Source: JBQQPY01 sp052258065 (lineage in GTDB: Bacteria > Pseudomonadota > Gammaproteobacteria > Enterobacterales > Enterobacteriaceae). From it: 64,000 nt of DNA. The notes beneath the pieces are model-generated. The model was given only the letters and a program-made list of their open reading frames with translations, made no database searches and was not told where the DNA came from. The position numbers were made by a program, and so were the translations under genes. The stretch covers positions 1,612,001-1,676,000 of the forward strand of contig JBQQPY010000002.1 in NCBI GenBank assembly GCA_052258065.1, in the 5' to 3' direction. Positions 48,486 through 57,784 of this stretch are shown piece after piece (the first letter of the stretch is position 1; every line of letters starts with the position of its first letter).

Positions 48486-49449
48486 TCCTCCGGAATCTTT
48501 AATGAGATCTTCGCTCTAGCGAAAGCAGCTTCACTGAACAGCACGATCGCCGAGATCCTTTATGGTAACCAGCAGGTTGCGCTAGAGGATTAACTTTTCC
48601 GCTGCTATGCTCTCAGCGTCTAGTTTGGCTGCTACCGTTCCGCTCAGTGTAAGGCAGTGATACAATAGAGGGCATGTCAAGCCTTGACCGAACAGATTTG
48701 AGTGCAGGCTATAGCTTAACAGCGTCGGTCTTAGATAGTGGCAGATTGGGGCAGAATGAGGGCGTAAGCAGGAGTGCTAGCTAGGATCTTCCCAGCGCTG
48801 CAGCGGGCAATGTTGTGTGCCTGATGGCGTAGCTTTCCCCCGAAATACTGGATGATACATGCGAAACATGGCAGCGAGAAGCCAAAAGATTGCTGTATGA
48901 AGCTAAGATAGTCTGGACACATAACCCTGTGTTGCTGGTATATTAGCCGCGCCGACGATAGAAATCACGATCATAGAAATCACGATCATGGCGTGTATCG
49001 CTTTACTTCACTATGTCGGCTCTCTACATACCGGTTTTCTATTTTTATAAGAGTGTGAGTATAAATTATAGCCAAACAGGGATTGAATAATTCGCTGACG
49101 CTCACCGAGGCATAGATCAGGCTAAAATTTAGCAAAAATCATTACACGCGCCGACATTGCGCCTCTGTTTACTAAATGAGCAAGCAGCGCTTTTTGCACG
49201 TTACCGCGGGTTCTCAAGCAATTGGCAATGAGATTGCCGATAAAAATCTAATAAAACTTTAGACAAGGTTTTAGCTCTAGCGACAGATACTGCAGCCGCT
49301 ACTTTTATGTTTTAAGACACCAACCATCTCGCCTATATCAGAGTAGGGGAGAATAGCGGCTGCAGTAGATAAATTCGAGTATAGCGCACGTATCCGCACC
49401 GGCCGCTAGACAGGAACGGACGGGGAAAATTATCAGTAAGAGAAGACCC
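48486..49449. other. Spacer with unidentified gene debris
   Basis: Parts such as 48480-48760 are richer in GC and look like eroded coding sequence, but I cannot assign them. Bases 48951-48991 contain a short tandem repeat (gaaatcacgatcat twice, at 48961-48988). A scrap at 49285-49330 matches the start of the window (gccgctacttttatgtttta). Confidence 0.4.
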
Positions 49450-49965
49450 TTACATCTTGGTAATGACGCTGTTATCACCATTCATTTTTTTAAGAGCCTG
49501 ATCAATAAAAAACAGTCCACTGGTATCAGTGTTAACTAACGCCATCTTGTCGAGAATTGATTTGAATATCTTTTCTTCTTCGTGTTGCTCGGCGACATAC
49601 CACTGCAAAAAATGAAACGTGGAATAATCCTGTAGCGTCATGGCGACATGGGCTAGCTCGTTAATCTTTTGAGTGATGATTTGCTCATGTTGGTAGGCAA
49701 GTTTAATCAGCTCGGCTAGAGAAGGAAATTCGACCGGCGGTGCATCAATAGCGCTCAATGCCGGCATTGTACCGGTGTCATTGAGATAATCAAATAAGCG
49801 TCGCATGTGATCCATCTCTTCGCTGAATTGGATTTTGAAAAATTGGCTAGCGCCTTCAAGTCCTTTATCATTACACCATGCGCTCATTTGCAAATAGAGA
49901 TTGGCAGAAAAAAATTCGAAATTTAATTGTTCATTTAGCTTGCTGGCCATTTCTTTTTTTAACAT
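49450..49965 (-). CDS. ftnA: Non-haem ferritin
   Basis: A 24-subunit iron-storage shell. I start at ATG 49965 (MLKKEMASKLNEQLNFEFFS), which matches E. coli FtnA and has an AAGGA site eight bases upstream. The frame extends farther up but without similarity. The product has 171 residues (E. coli about 165). Ferroxidase-centre residues are present: Glu in NFEFFSANLY, Glu and His in SEEMDHMRRLFDYL, and Glu and Gln in EQIITQKINEL and FLQWYVAEQHEEEKIFKSIL. It stands alone, with relics on both sides. Intact, and of interest beside a Fur-box-like site and a broken hemH. Confidence 0.96.
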   Translation of the reverse strand: MLKKEMASKLNEQLNFEFFSANLYLQMSAWCNDKGLEGASQFFKIQFSEEMDHMRRLFDYLNDTGTMPALSAIDAPPVEFPSLAELIKLAYQHEQIITQKINELAHVAMTLQDYSTFHFLQWYVAEQHEEEKIFKSILDKMALVNTDTSGLFFIDQALKKMNGDNSVITKM

Positions 49966-50109
49966 TGACTGGCGTCCTTGTTGAATATAGAGGTAATTTA
50001 TTTTGCTATTATGCCAGCATTGCAGGGGAAAACAAACCGGATAATAAGCCGATAATTCAGAGTGTCTTTTCAAGTTCAAGCAAGTCACGAGCGAGTATCT
50101 ACTTTAACT

Positions 50110-50765
50110 AAGCACTATACCATCTCTGAGCTAAAAGTTTCTACCTGAAACAAGATGGTGTTGAGAAAAATAGCTATATTCTCTATGGTTTGCGGCTGAT
50201 GCCATCTTTCGCCCAGCAAGTGATGGCTAATTTCCTTCGGAAAATGCTTTCTGCTACTGGACGATCTGTTATCGATCGTATACGAATTCTTGAATCTCGC
50301 CGCATCTCGGCCTGGTGTAGATGGCTGTTTACGTAGGCATGGATTAGAATTTTTGCGTGACATGAAGGAAGAGGCGCCAAAACTAAAGTGAAAAGTGTTT
50401 AAAAGCTATAAGCCTAGTTAGCTGCATGTTATGTGAAATGTCTTCCACAAATGCTAAATGAAGCTTCACGACCTTATCCTTTTCTTTGGTATACGATAGT
50501 TATAAATGAAGAGACTCGATGAATGTTTTTCATCTCTATAAAGTTAAGACTGCAGATAATGCACGACGTTTCTTTCGTAATCTTAGATGAGCATGTCTCA
50601 TGGCTATTCGCCGGGTACTTACAGACAATGACGAAGAATTTTCAGGTCGTTTTCGTGTATGAGGTGCTTAGCACCGGAAGATGTTGATCTAAGTACTTAT
50701 ATGCAGAGCGTGATATAGAATGCCGTCTTAGTTTACTAATGTAGCTGAAAATGCATGTTTATATA
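50110..50765 (+). mobile_element. IS481-family relic, good copy
   Basis: Forward frames give RDMKEEAPKLK (about 50357-50390), VFKSYKPS-LHV, CFSSL-S-DCR and TDNDEEFSGRF (about 50620-50660, family TDNGSEFTDRF). This is the order of an IS481 transposase. Stops throughout. Bases 50766-51134 are very AT-rich and empty. Confidence 0.7.
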
Positions 50766-51134
50766 TGACGCTTTAAGCTTAAATCTATATTTTTGAAAAT
50801 TAAAAAATGTATTTATATTCCCTTGCTTTTTTAAGTAAATGAAAAGTAGGCATTAAATGACAGTTTTATTATATTTTGGGCTCGTTTCCCTTGGCTTGAG
50901 GGTTTGTGTTTCAAGCTATAATAATTCGTTTTTATAAAAGTGATGGTTTTTTATAAAAAGTAATAGTAATCAATAAATTATGACTCATCAGTCTTGATTA
51001 ATGAAATAAATTTGATTACGCGCCTTATTCAGTCAGGCTTGAGATTTACTCGATTATTGCAGGTAGCATAGAATTTATTGTAATTAATAATACAATTATT
51101 CTTAATTTCTTATTTTTCAGTTAGACTGAACAGT

Positions 51135-51300
51135 ATTAAGATTGTTTAGATCGATCTTCAAATTCGGTTAGATAAGAGAGTGTATGTTGGTTATGAGTTT
51201 CATGTTGGGCGTCCGTTATGGCGTTTTTAACATTCTCTAGCAGAGTATTCATCTGCTTGAAAAGAGTATTTATCTACTTGAAAATTGTTGATTCTCAGTA
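51135..51300 (-). mobile_element. IS1595-family relic
   Basis: A reverse copy (ttcaaattcggttagataag ... agagtattcatctgcttgaa) in which the end segment tagagtattcatctgcttga is partly repeated (51238-51285). Confidence 0.55.
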
Positions 51301-52037
51301 TGGCCAAAGCTTGCCCGAGGCAAATCCGTCATGAGGAAATTGTTTTGCAACACAGAAGAAAATCTCTTTTATTGTCCGTTTGATGCCCATAATTAGAACA
51401 AGTCCTGTTTTGATGATATTCTTTGCGCCTGTGCATTAAAGCGCCAGCAAGTCCTGCGATTCTGGAAGAGTAAATTATGTGAGCGGCTGTTAGGCATCGA
51501 GATAGGCATAAGTAATGCCAAGATTTGGCAGCCGCAGCCGCCAGCGCGCGATCTTTTACAGCGTAAAGCTGTTCTCCATAGACACGATAGAGGCGCAGCA
51601 GTGACTGCATTAAATTTCTGTCGCGTATGCATGCGCTCTTTGATTGCGCTGCGCCATTACCGGAGTGTTTTCCCTAACTCCGGCGTCCTCTTGCTGGCAC
51701 TGACAAGCGTCGTGGTTCAGTAGCCAGCAGAAGAATTCGAGCGCCATAAGGTAAAGCACTATCTGGCGGCGTCATCTTCTGCTATCGGGCAGTCGAAAGG
51801 CTTATCGACTATGCTTTAACGCCGGAATTAGATAAGATCGCCGAAAATACCGCAGCCTGCGCAAGATCCATTCTCAAGCTTTAGCGTTAGCAAAAATGCT
51901 GGTTGCCGTTAGCCGTTATCTCAGTAACTGATATAGCCTACGGATTTTCTCGACCCTCAGCTACGCTGCCATGTAGCGCATTTGCGCCATCTTGATTATT
52001 ACGTATTCTGTTATATTTTAATGATGCGCCAATTTGG
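51301..52037. other. Decayed coding-like stretch, unidentified
   Basis: The base composition resembles that of genes, and frames such as plus-strand QVLRFWKSKLCERLLGIEIG and EFERHKVKHYLAASSSAIGQ are protein-like. Stops interrupt them, and I cannot name a family. Probably one or two dead genes. Confidence 0.4.
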
Positions 52038-52038
52038 C

Positions 52039-53061
52039 TAGAGCGCTTTTTATCTATCCCGGTTTATTAAATAGCTATTTATCTATGTGATGTATTCATT
52101 CTATATGCTGTAGATAATTTTTTTCTCTAAGGTCTAAATGGATCATTTTTATATTGAGGACTTAAGGTCGCAAATAATCGGATTGATTAAAGCCGGTAGC
52201 GCGGCATGTGCAGTAGAAAATAAATATCAAATAGGTTCTTTTACTACAGCTCGTTGGAATAAAAATCCGTGAGACTTGAAGTTATGGCGCTACATCTAGA
52301 GGAAGCTTTAATTGCGGATCCAAAATTAATGCGTATTTTTATTTTATCCTGATGTTTGTTGATGACTCTAATGATCCAACCTTGCTTAAATAAAGTTCTT
52401 TCTGAAAGCACTTTTAGTATTCAAACGAGTCTTGTCGTTCTGTTGCGTTTTTACTATCACATGATAACGGTTAAAAAAGACTCTGCATGCTACTGAACAG
52501 GAGTGTGATGAGAATGTACGCAAATGATAGGCTGAAGAAGTGTCGTATGTTTAATACAAAAGCTTATTTTAATAGATGAAACGGAAACCAAACAAATATG
52601 AGGAAATTAAGGAGCGCAGAAACAAGGTTAACGGTGCAGAGCTGGGTGTCCCATGCGGTAATGGTAAAACGACAACATTTAATGTTGGCATGTTTTCTGA
52701 ATTAAGTGCAACTATGATGAAGTAATGAGAAGGTATGCTCTTTTCCCTTATGTAGAAAAGGCACTTCTTTCTGAAGTTGTATCAAGGGATATCGTGAAAA
52801 TAGATGATTTTTAATCATAAAGTTAATAGTATGCGAGAGGCTATTGAGGATCAAGATGTAATGCTTCTTTACCTTTTGCCTTATTCACTAGATTTAAATC
52901 CTGTCGGGATGGCGTTTCCTAATCTGAAATTACTGTTTAGTAAGAACTATTGAGTCGCTATAGAGTGCGATCGCTTAAGCTATGCAGTTAAGTTTCTAGA
53001 AAAATTAGGACGATCTTTATCGCAACAGGGATGTAAATTGGAATAAATAAAAAGTGCTCTA
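52039..53061 (+). mobile_element. IS630-family element, first type, full length, both ends preserved
   Basis: Both ends are readable: CTAGAGCGCTTTTTATCT at 52038-52055 and ATAAAAAGTGCTCTAG at 53047-53062. Inverted termini thus lie inside CTAG, the target of IS630. Inside, frames show the N-terminal helix-turn-helix, FILS/LLMTLMIQP-like middle words and YSLDLNPVGMAFPNLKLLF near 52884-52940, with the catalytic Glu of the NPIEM word changed to Gly. Stops make it inactive. Confidence 0.75.
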
Positions 53062-53164
53062 GCGCAGCCTTCGTCTTGCACATAAGGCGGGTTGAGTTTG
53101 CTGTGTCTTAGAATCAGGATAATGTGTTTCACGAAACACAGGTAAGTGAGGAGAGTCAAGCACA

Positions 53165-53617
53165 ATGGCGAAAATAAACATTTTTGTCGGTACGGTATAC
53201 GGTAACGCACTGTTAACCGCTGAAAAAGTGGTGTTGGTGCTAACAGAGAAGGGACACCAGGTGACTCTGTTTGAAGACGGCGGCTTTGAGCAATGGCAGG
53301 CGTCTGCCGAAAGGGTAATCCTCCTCATCATCTCAACGACCGGTCAAGGGAGTCTGCCAGATAACATCGTGCCGCTGTTTCAGCAGGTGAAAGATAAACC
53401 GGAGCACCAACTGGCGCTGCGCTATGGCGTTATCGCGCTGGGTGACAGAAGTTATGATACTTTTTGCGCCGCCGGACACGCTTTTGACGCGCTATTGCAG
53501 GCGCAGGGAGCTACGAGGATAGGTAATCTGTTGGAAATCGATGCCGTAAAGAACCCAAATCCAGAAACGCTGGCCTGCCCCTGGGCTGCGGAGTGGGCAA
53601 TTTTGTTACAGGAGTAG
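53165..53617 (+). CDS. yqcA: Flavodoxin YqcA
   Basis: A short-chain flavodoxin binding FMN, an electron carrier with poorly known partners. The 150-residue product begins MAKINIFVGTVYGNALLTAE, closer to E. coli YqcA (AEIGIFVGTMYGNSLLVAE) than to MioC. It shows STTGQGSLPDNIVPLFQQVK (about 59-78) and LRYGVIALGDRSYDTFCAAG (about 87-106), the FMN-binding loops, and ends NPETLACPWAAEWAILLQE. In E. coli yqcA follows truC, which is absent here. The gene starts about 100 bases after an IS630 relic. Intact, isolated. Confidence 0.93.
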   Translation: MAKINIFVGTVYGNALLTAEKVVLVLTEKGHQVTLFEDGGFEQWQASAERVILLIISTTGQGSLPDNIVPLFQQVKDKPEHQLALRYGVIALGDRSYDTFCAAGHAFDALLQAQGATRIGNLLEIDAVKNPNPETLACPWAAEWAILLQE

Positions 53618-53787
53618 TGGGTGGTTTAATGGCTTATTTTTAGGATGCGCATTATTCCGATGCCTATTCACCGGGCGGTCGGGTTGCTTCTAGTGGCGCG
53701 ATGGCGGTCAGATAGAGTCTGGCATAGCGAATTGAGAGGAGGGCGGATTGAGCCGCAATTTTTTCTTCTCTCTGCGCGAGGCTGAGG

Positions 53788-54151
53788 TTATTGCTTCAGT
53801 GTTATTTTTTCTAGATCTGCTTTAATCTTGGGGATTTTATTGGATATATGCTTTCAATCTACCGCAGTCTCATCGCACAGGTAGATTCAATCTAGCTAAT
53901 CTATCACGTAGCTCAGATTAGGACTAATGTCTTTGATTTCTAGATAGCTCTTCGCTACATTATCCGAATCACGGTTTTACGTTGAGGGAGATATTAAAAT
54001 TTAACTTTTTTTGGCAAAAATTCGCTTTGATCTTGGCAAAAATAAATCTTGATGATATCGCTATCGCCTTTTAGGCGAAAGCCGTATCGGTCCAGGTCGA
54101 TAGTGTCTGAATAATTAACGCCAAGGATTTTCAGATTATTGAACAGGGCAG
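53788..54151 (-). pseudogene. yaeH: YaeH (DUF3461 family), inactivated by nonsense mutations
   Basis: It sits after dapD on the same strand, as in E. coli. Minus-strand reading gives NNLKILGVNYSDTIDLDRYG, DIIKIYFCQDQSEFLPKKVK, a stop after KF, then YLPQRKTVIR, later EIKDISPNLSYVID, further stops, and IKADLEKITLKQ at the end. It aligns along the whole ~128 residues of E. coli YaeH, with at least three stops in place of sense codons. Function of the family is unknown. A dead but still readable gene. Bases 53618-53787 are empty. Confidence 0.85.
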
Positions 54152-54196
54152 GAATGATCGCCGAATGACCGGACGCAACGCTGCCCGTAGATAATA

Positions 54197-55021
54197 TTAG
54201 TCGATAGTACGTAATAGTTTATTGATACTCACCTTGCGGCGAGTTTTAGCATTAACTTTTTTTACAATTACCGCGCAATAAAGGCTATAGCATCCAGATT
54301 TAGCATGTAAATTACCAGATACAACTACCGAGCCAGCCGGTACACGGCCATAATGCACTTCGTTAGTTTCACGATCGAAGATTTTGGTGCTCTGGCCAAT
54401 AAATACGCCCATGGAAATGACCGAGCCTTCCTCTACGATTACCCCTTCGACGACTTCGGAGCGGGCGCCGATAAAACAGTTGTCCTCAATGATCGTCGGG
54501 TTAGTCTGCAGCGGTTCCAGCACACCCCCGATACCAACGCCGCCGGATAGATGGACGTTCTTGCCGATTTGCGCGCAGGAGCCGACGGTAGCCCATGTAT
54601 CCACCATCGTACCCTCATCCACATAGGCTCCGATATTCACATAAGAGGGCATGAGTACCGTATTGCGGGCGATGTAGGAGCCTTGGCGCACGCTGGCCGG
54701 CGGCACTACGCGGAACCCTTCGCGTTGGAAGCGCCCTCTGTCCCAGCCGGCGAACTTCATCGGTACTTTATCGAAGAAACGCGTTTCGCCCCCTTCAATT
54801 AACTGATTTTCGGTGATGCAAAACGAAAGTAATACAGCTTTTTTCAGCCATTGATGGGTTACCCACTCGCCATTGATTTTCTCCGCCACGCGCAGCGTGC
54901 CGTTGTCGAGGGAAGCGATAACCTGATTGATCGCGGCGCGGGTGGCGCTATCGACGTTTGCCGGTCTAAGCGCGGCGCGTTGTTCAAAAGCGGTTTCAAT
55001 AATCTGCTGTAATAATTGCAT
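54197..55021 (-). CDS. dapD: Tetrahydrodipicolinate N-succinyltransferase
   Basis: The succinyl transfer step in the diaminopimelate/lysine route, which feeds both lysine and peptidoglycan. The 274-residue product equals the E. coli length. It shows an N-terminal helical domain (MQLLQQIIETAFEQRAALRP), then a left-handed beta-helix with RQGSYIARNTVLMPSYVNIG near 111-130, AYVDEGTMVDTWATVGSCAQ near 131-150 with the catalytic acid, GVGIGGVLEPLQTNP, and NCFIGARSEVVEGVIVEEGS near 180-199. The glnD-dapD pairing of enterobacteria is broken. The ghost of yaeH follows. Intact. Confidence 0.98.
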   Translation of the reverse strand: MQLLQQIIETAFEQRAALRPANVDSATRAAINQVIASLDNGTLRVAEKINGEWVTHQWLKKAVLLSFCITENQLIEGGETRFFDKVPMKFAGWDRGRFQREGFRVVPPASVRQGSYIARNTVLMPSYVNIGAYVDEGTMVDTWATVGSCAQIGKNVHLSGGVGIGGVLEPLQTNPTIIEDNCFIGARSEVVEGVIVEEGSVISMGVFIGQSTKIFDRETNEVHYGRVPAGSVVVSGNLHAKSGCYSLYCAVIVKKVNAKTRRKVSINKLLRTID

Positions 55022-55074
55022 TTTGTGTCCTGTCTGTCCGCTGAATAGAGATTTATAACATTACCTGTATCATA

Positions 55075-55715
55075 TTTTATCGTTTAGATTGAGCACCTCT
55101 GTCAGCTGCATCTCGATCTGTTTTCGATCTCTGTTTATGTTTAGGTAGATGTTAATGAGAATGTTTGCGTGATATGAAGAAAAAACCATAACAAAAGTAC
55201 AAAGCGTTTAAAAGTAATGAGCTTGGTTACCTGCATGTTGATAATAAGTGTCTTCCACAAATGCAAACTTACGACATAAGTAGGTATGGATCGAGATACT
55301 TAATGGATTTTTATTCGTCTCGCTCACGCTAAGATTGCGGCTAATTCATGATGTCTGATCTTAGTGGAGCATATTGCATTGTCTTTTTGTCTTTTGAAAA
55401 AGTCAGCCACTGGGAAATATAAATTTGATTTTTTATGCTTCTACGTAGAGATTCACATAGAGCGCCCTATTAGCCTGCGGATGCACCCACAAACGAATAG
55501 TACGATCTAGCAATTTAATAGACGTATAGAAGATGTATTGTAAAGCTAGAATTTCTATTCTGGTACAGAGATTGAGATTACACTGCACTAATATATCTGC
55601 TCTAAAATCAAACATTACCTCAATGAGCATTGTATTGGCAAAAATTACGGGATGTGATAGCTATAGAGGTAAGATGTTCTATCTTTCAGGTCTTCTCCTG
55701 CGCGTCGTAATTAGA
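55075..55715 (+). mobile_element. IS481-family relic
   Basis: A forward copy: FA-YEEKTITKVQ-like words near 55168-55200, and at 55460-55650 a stretch APY-PADAPTNE then WYRD-DYTALIYLL and LPQ-ALYWQKL. This matches the PYTPKTNG ... LHRYVWLYNQQLPQSALGSKT end of IS481 transposases. Bases 55716-55912 are empty. Confidence 0.65.
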
Positions 55716-55912
55716 TTTAGCTAAGTATTAACCGCCCACAGTCATTTGTGACTAGGGTGTTTTTTATTATACGCGGATAATCCTGTCGTATGCTGTTCGG
55801 CGGCCGAGCGTCAAAAACGTGAACGGCGGCATCGCTGTTGCCCTAGTTAGCCTATGACGCTATGGAGATATTAGGCTTTATTCTTCTCTCGAAAGTAATT
55901 CTAGCGCTATCG

Positions 55913-56524
55913 CTAGCGCGGGATGACTGAAAACCAAGCGTCGAGTTTCTGCCGCAGTTTATCTACACCATGTTTTTTCAGTGACGAGAATGTTTGAACC
56001 TCGACATCGCCAATAAATGTCAGCGCTGCTTCGCATACCTGATGTAACTGCATTTTTCGTGCACTAGTTGACAGCTTGTCAGATTTAGTAAGCAAGACAA
56101 GAACTGGAATATTAACATCCACCGCCCATTGAACCATGTTCTGGTCGAGTTCTTTCATCGGATGGCGGATATCCATTAATAACACTAGCCCTTTAAGGCT
56201 ATCGCGCTTTTTCAGATATTCGCATAGGGCTCGCTGCCACTTGTGTTTTAACTCTTCCGGCACTGCGGCGTAGCCATAGCCAGGAAGATCCACTAGCCTG
56301 ATATCCGGTTCTATCTCAAACAGGTTGATAAGCTGAGTGCGTCCGGGGATTTTACTGGTTCTGGCTAAGTTTTTCTGATTAGTTAAGATATTAAGCGCGC
56401 TGGATTTTCCGGCGTTTGAGCGCCCCACGAAGGCGATTTCAATCCCGCTGTCTATCGGCAAATGGCGGATATCCGGTGCGCTGGTCAAAAAATGGGTTAT
56501 CTGGTAGTTGTAAGATTTAGTCAA
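55913..56524 (-). CDS. engB: Ribosome biogenesis GTPase EngB (YihA)
   Basis: An essential GTPase of large-subunit assembly. The product has 203 residues (E. coli about 210). It shows G1 in FVGRSNAGKSSALNIL near 30-45, G2/G3 in PGRTQLINLFEIEPDIRLVD and LPGYGYA near 60-86, G4 in VLLTKSDKLS near 142-151 and a C-terminal SSLKKHGVDKL near 181-191. It lies next to polA on the same strand, in the E. coli order polA-(spf)-yihA. I see no spf small RNA in the 1.26-kb spacer. Intact. Confidence 0.97.
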   Translation of the reverse strand: MTKSYNYQITHFLTSAPDIRHLPIDSGIEIAFVGRSNAGKSSALNILTNQKNLARTSKIPGRTQLINLFEIEPDIRLVDLPGYGYAAVPEELKHKWQRALCEYLKKRDSLKGLVLLMDIRHPMKELDQNMVQWAVDVNIPVLVLLTKSDKLSTSARKMQLHQVCEAALTFIGDVEVQTFSSLKKHGVDKLRQKLDAWFSVIPR

Positions 56525-56559
56525 CGGTATCTTCTCTCTGGAGATGGTATATTAGCGGC

Positions 56560-56680
56560 AGATGCTATGACTTGGAAACACTGACACTTCGCTGCTTTTT
56601 AGCGGCATTGAAGTAGCCATAATTCCATACAACCTGCCGAGAATTACTTAGAAAAAGCTTAATCTGGTAATTAACTAATT
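56560..56680 (+). mobile_element. IS1595-family relic, short
   Basis: A forward fragment (gacttggaaacactgacact ... ttagcggcattgaagtagcc) matching 57540-57640. Bases 56681-57424 between engB and polA hold nothing recognisable; no Spot 42 RNA was found. Confidence 0.5.
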
Positions 56681-57424
56681 ACTATCACTTTTTCTCAAAA
56701 CTAGAATAATTACAGATTAACGCAGAACTATCATTCTGCGCCTGCTTTTTCTTTTTTTGGACTTGATGCCATGCTTAAATTTTAATTTATTAATTTTTTA
56801 CAGAGTAATAAGCATGATTACTCAATCAGTATGAGTACGCTGGATCTTCAGAGTGCTGCCCTGCATCTCAATGTAACGGGTTGCTGCGTTGATGAAGCGT
56901 ATTCTTTTCAGATAACTAGAGGATTAACGGCTGCAAATGGTAAGTGATACTTGTCTAGAAATAGTGGAGGAGTCTTGTGTATAAATTCGGGTATTTATTC
57001 TCGCCATTAACGACTACAGTAAAGCTTTGATCAGGGATAAGCTTTAGACACTCACAAGGCGCAACAACAAGAAGAGCTTCTTTTATTTTGTAGGATTCAG
57101 GATTGCAATGTTAGTGATAGGTCACAGAAAGCATCTAACCTCAATTCTGTTCGCAAGACCATTATTAATGGTCTTTGTAATGGGCGTAAAGATGTGATGT
57201 AAAGTGACTATTTTATTCTGGTGAAAGGCTTGAGTTTATGCCGAACTAATATATCTGGTTCTACAGGGAGGAATTGCCTCACTCAGTATTGAGTAGTCAT
57301 ACTCGATTGTAGTCTATAAAATATTGTTAAAAATTAAAGATATAATTTTTAAAAAGAACTATACAAGATATAACAGTTACTAATAATTAAAAATTAATTA
57401 CGTATCTAAATCAGACAAACTTAA

Positions 57425-57665
57425 GCTAAACTCGAAATAGAAACTTTCTAAGTAGATCAATGTTTTTCTGAAGAATGCTAAAAACGCTAAATGGGCACTT
57501 AGCATGCAATTTGTGTAGCCAGCATGCGCTTCGTTTTCTAGCCGAATCTGAGTATTCACTCAAGCGACATTATAACTTAGTAATACTAATAGGATGCTTT
57601 TTAGTAGTAGCATTAAAAGCGTAATGCTATATTGTCTCTTCAGATCGGCTGAGTAAGATGCGTAA
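57425..57665 (+). mobile_element. IS1595-family relic
   Basis: A forward copy aligned with 545-835 along its length, from ctaagtagatcaatgttttt to gtaagatgcgtaattag. It is the second copy in the same polA-engB spacer. Confidence 0.6.
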
Positions 57666-57784
57666 TTAGAAAGAATTTTTTGTACTTTATTTTTACTTTT
57701 ACGTATCAAAGAGGCAATGCTTATTCTCGGAATGTATTACAACTTAATGTGGCTTCATTATCAAAGTGCTGACTAACTATTAAC

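Noticed and set aside
51329..51632. Overlapping minus-strand frames as a real gene
   Set aside because: They overlap each other in two frames and lack ribosome sites. The forward strand looks equally coding-like but is interrupted, so the stretch is probably a dead gene of unknown identity.
53165..53617. Flavodoxin first taken for mioC, which would have been the displaced neighbour of oriC
   Set aside because: The N terminus (KINIFVGTVYGNALLTAE) and the LRYGVIALGDRSYDTFC word fit YqcA much better than MioC, so there is no evidence that mioC moved.
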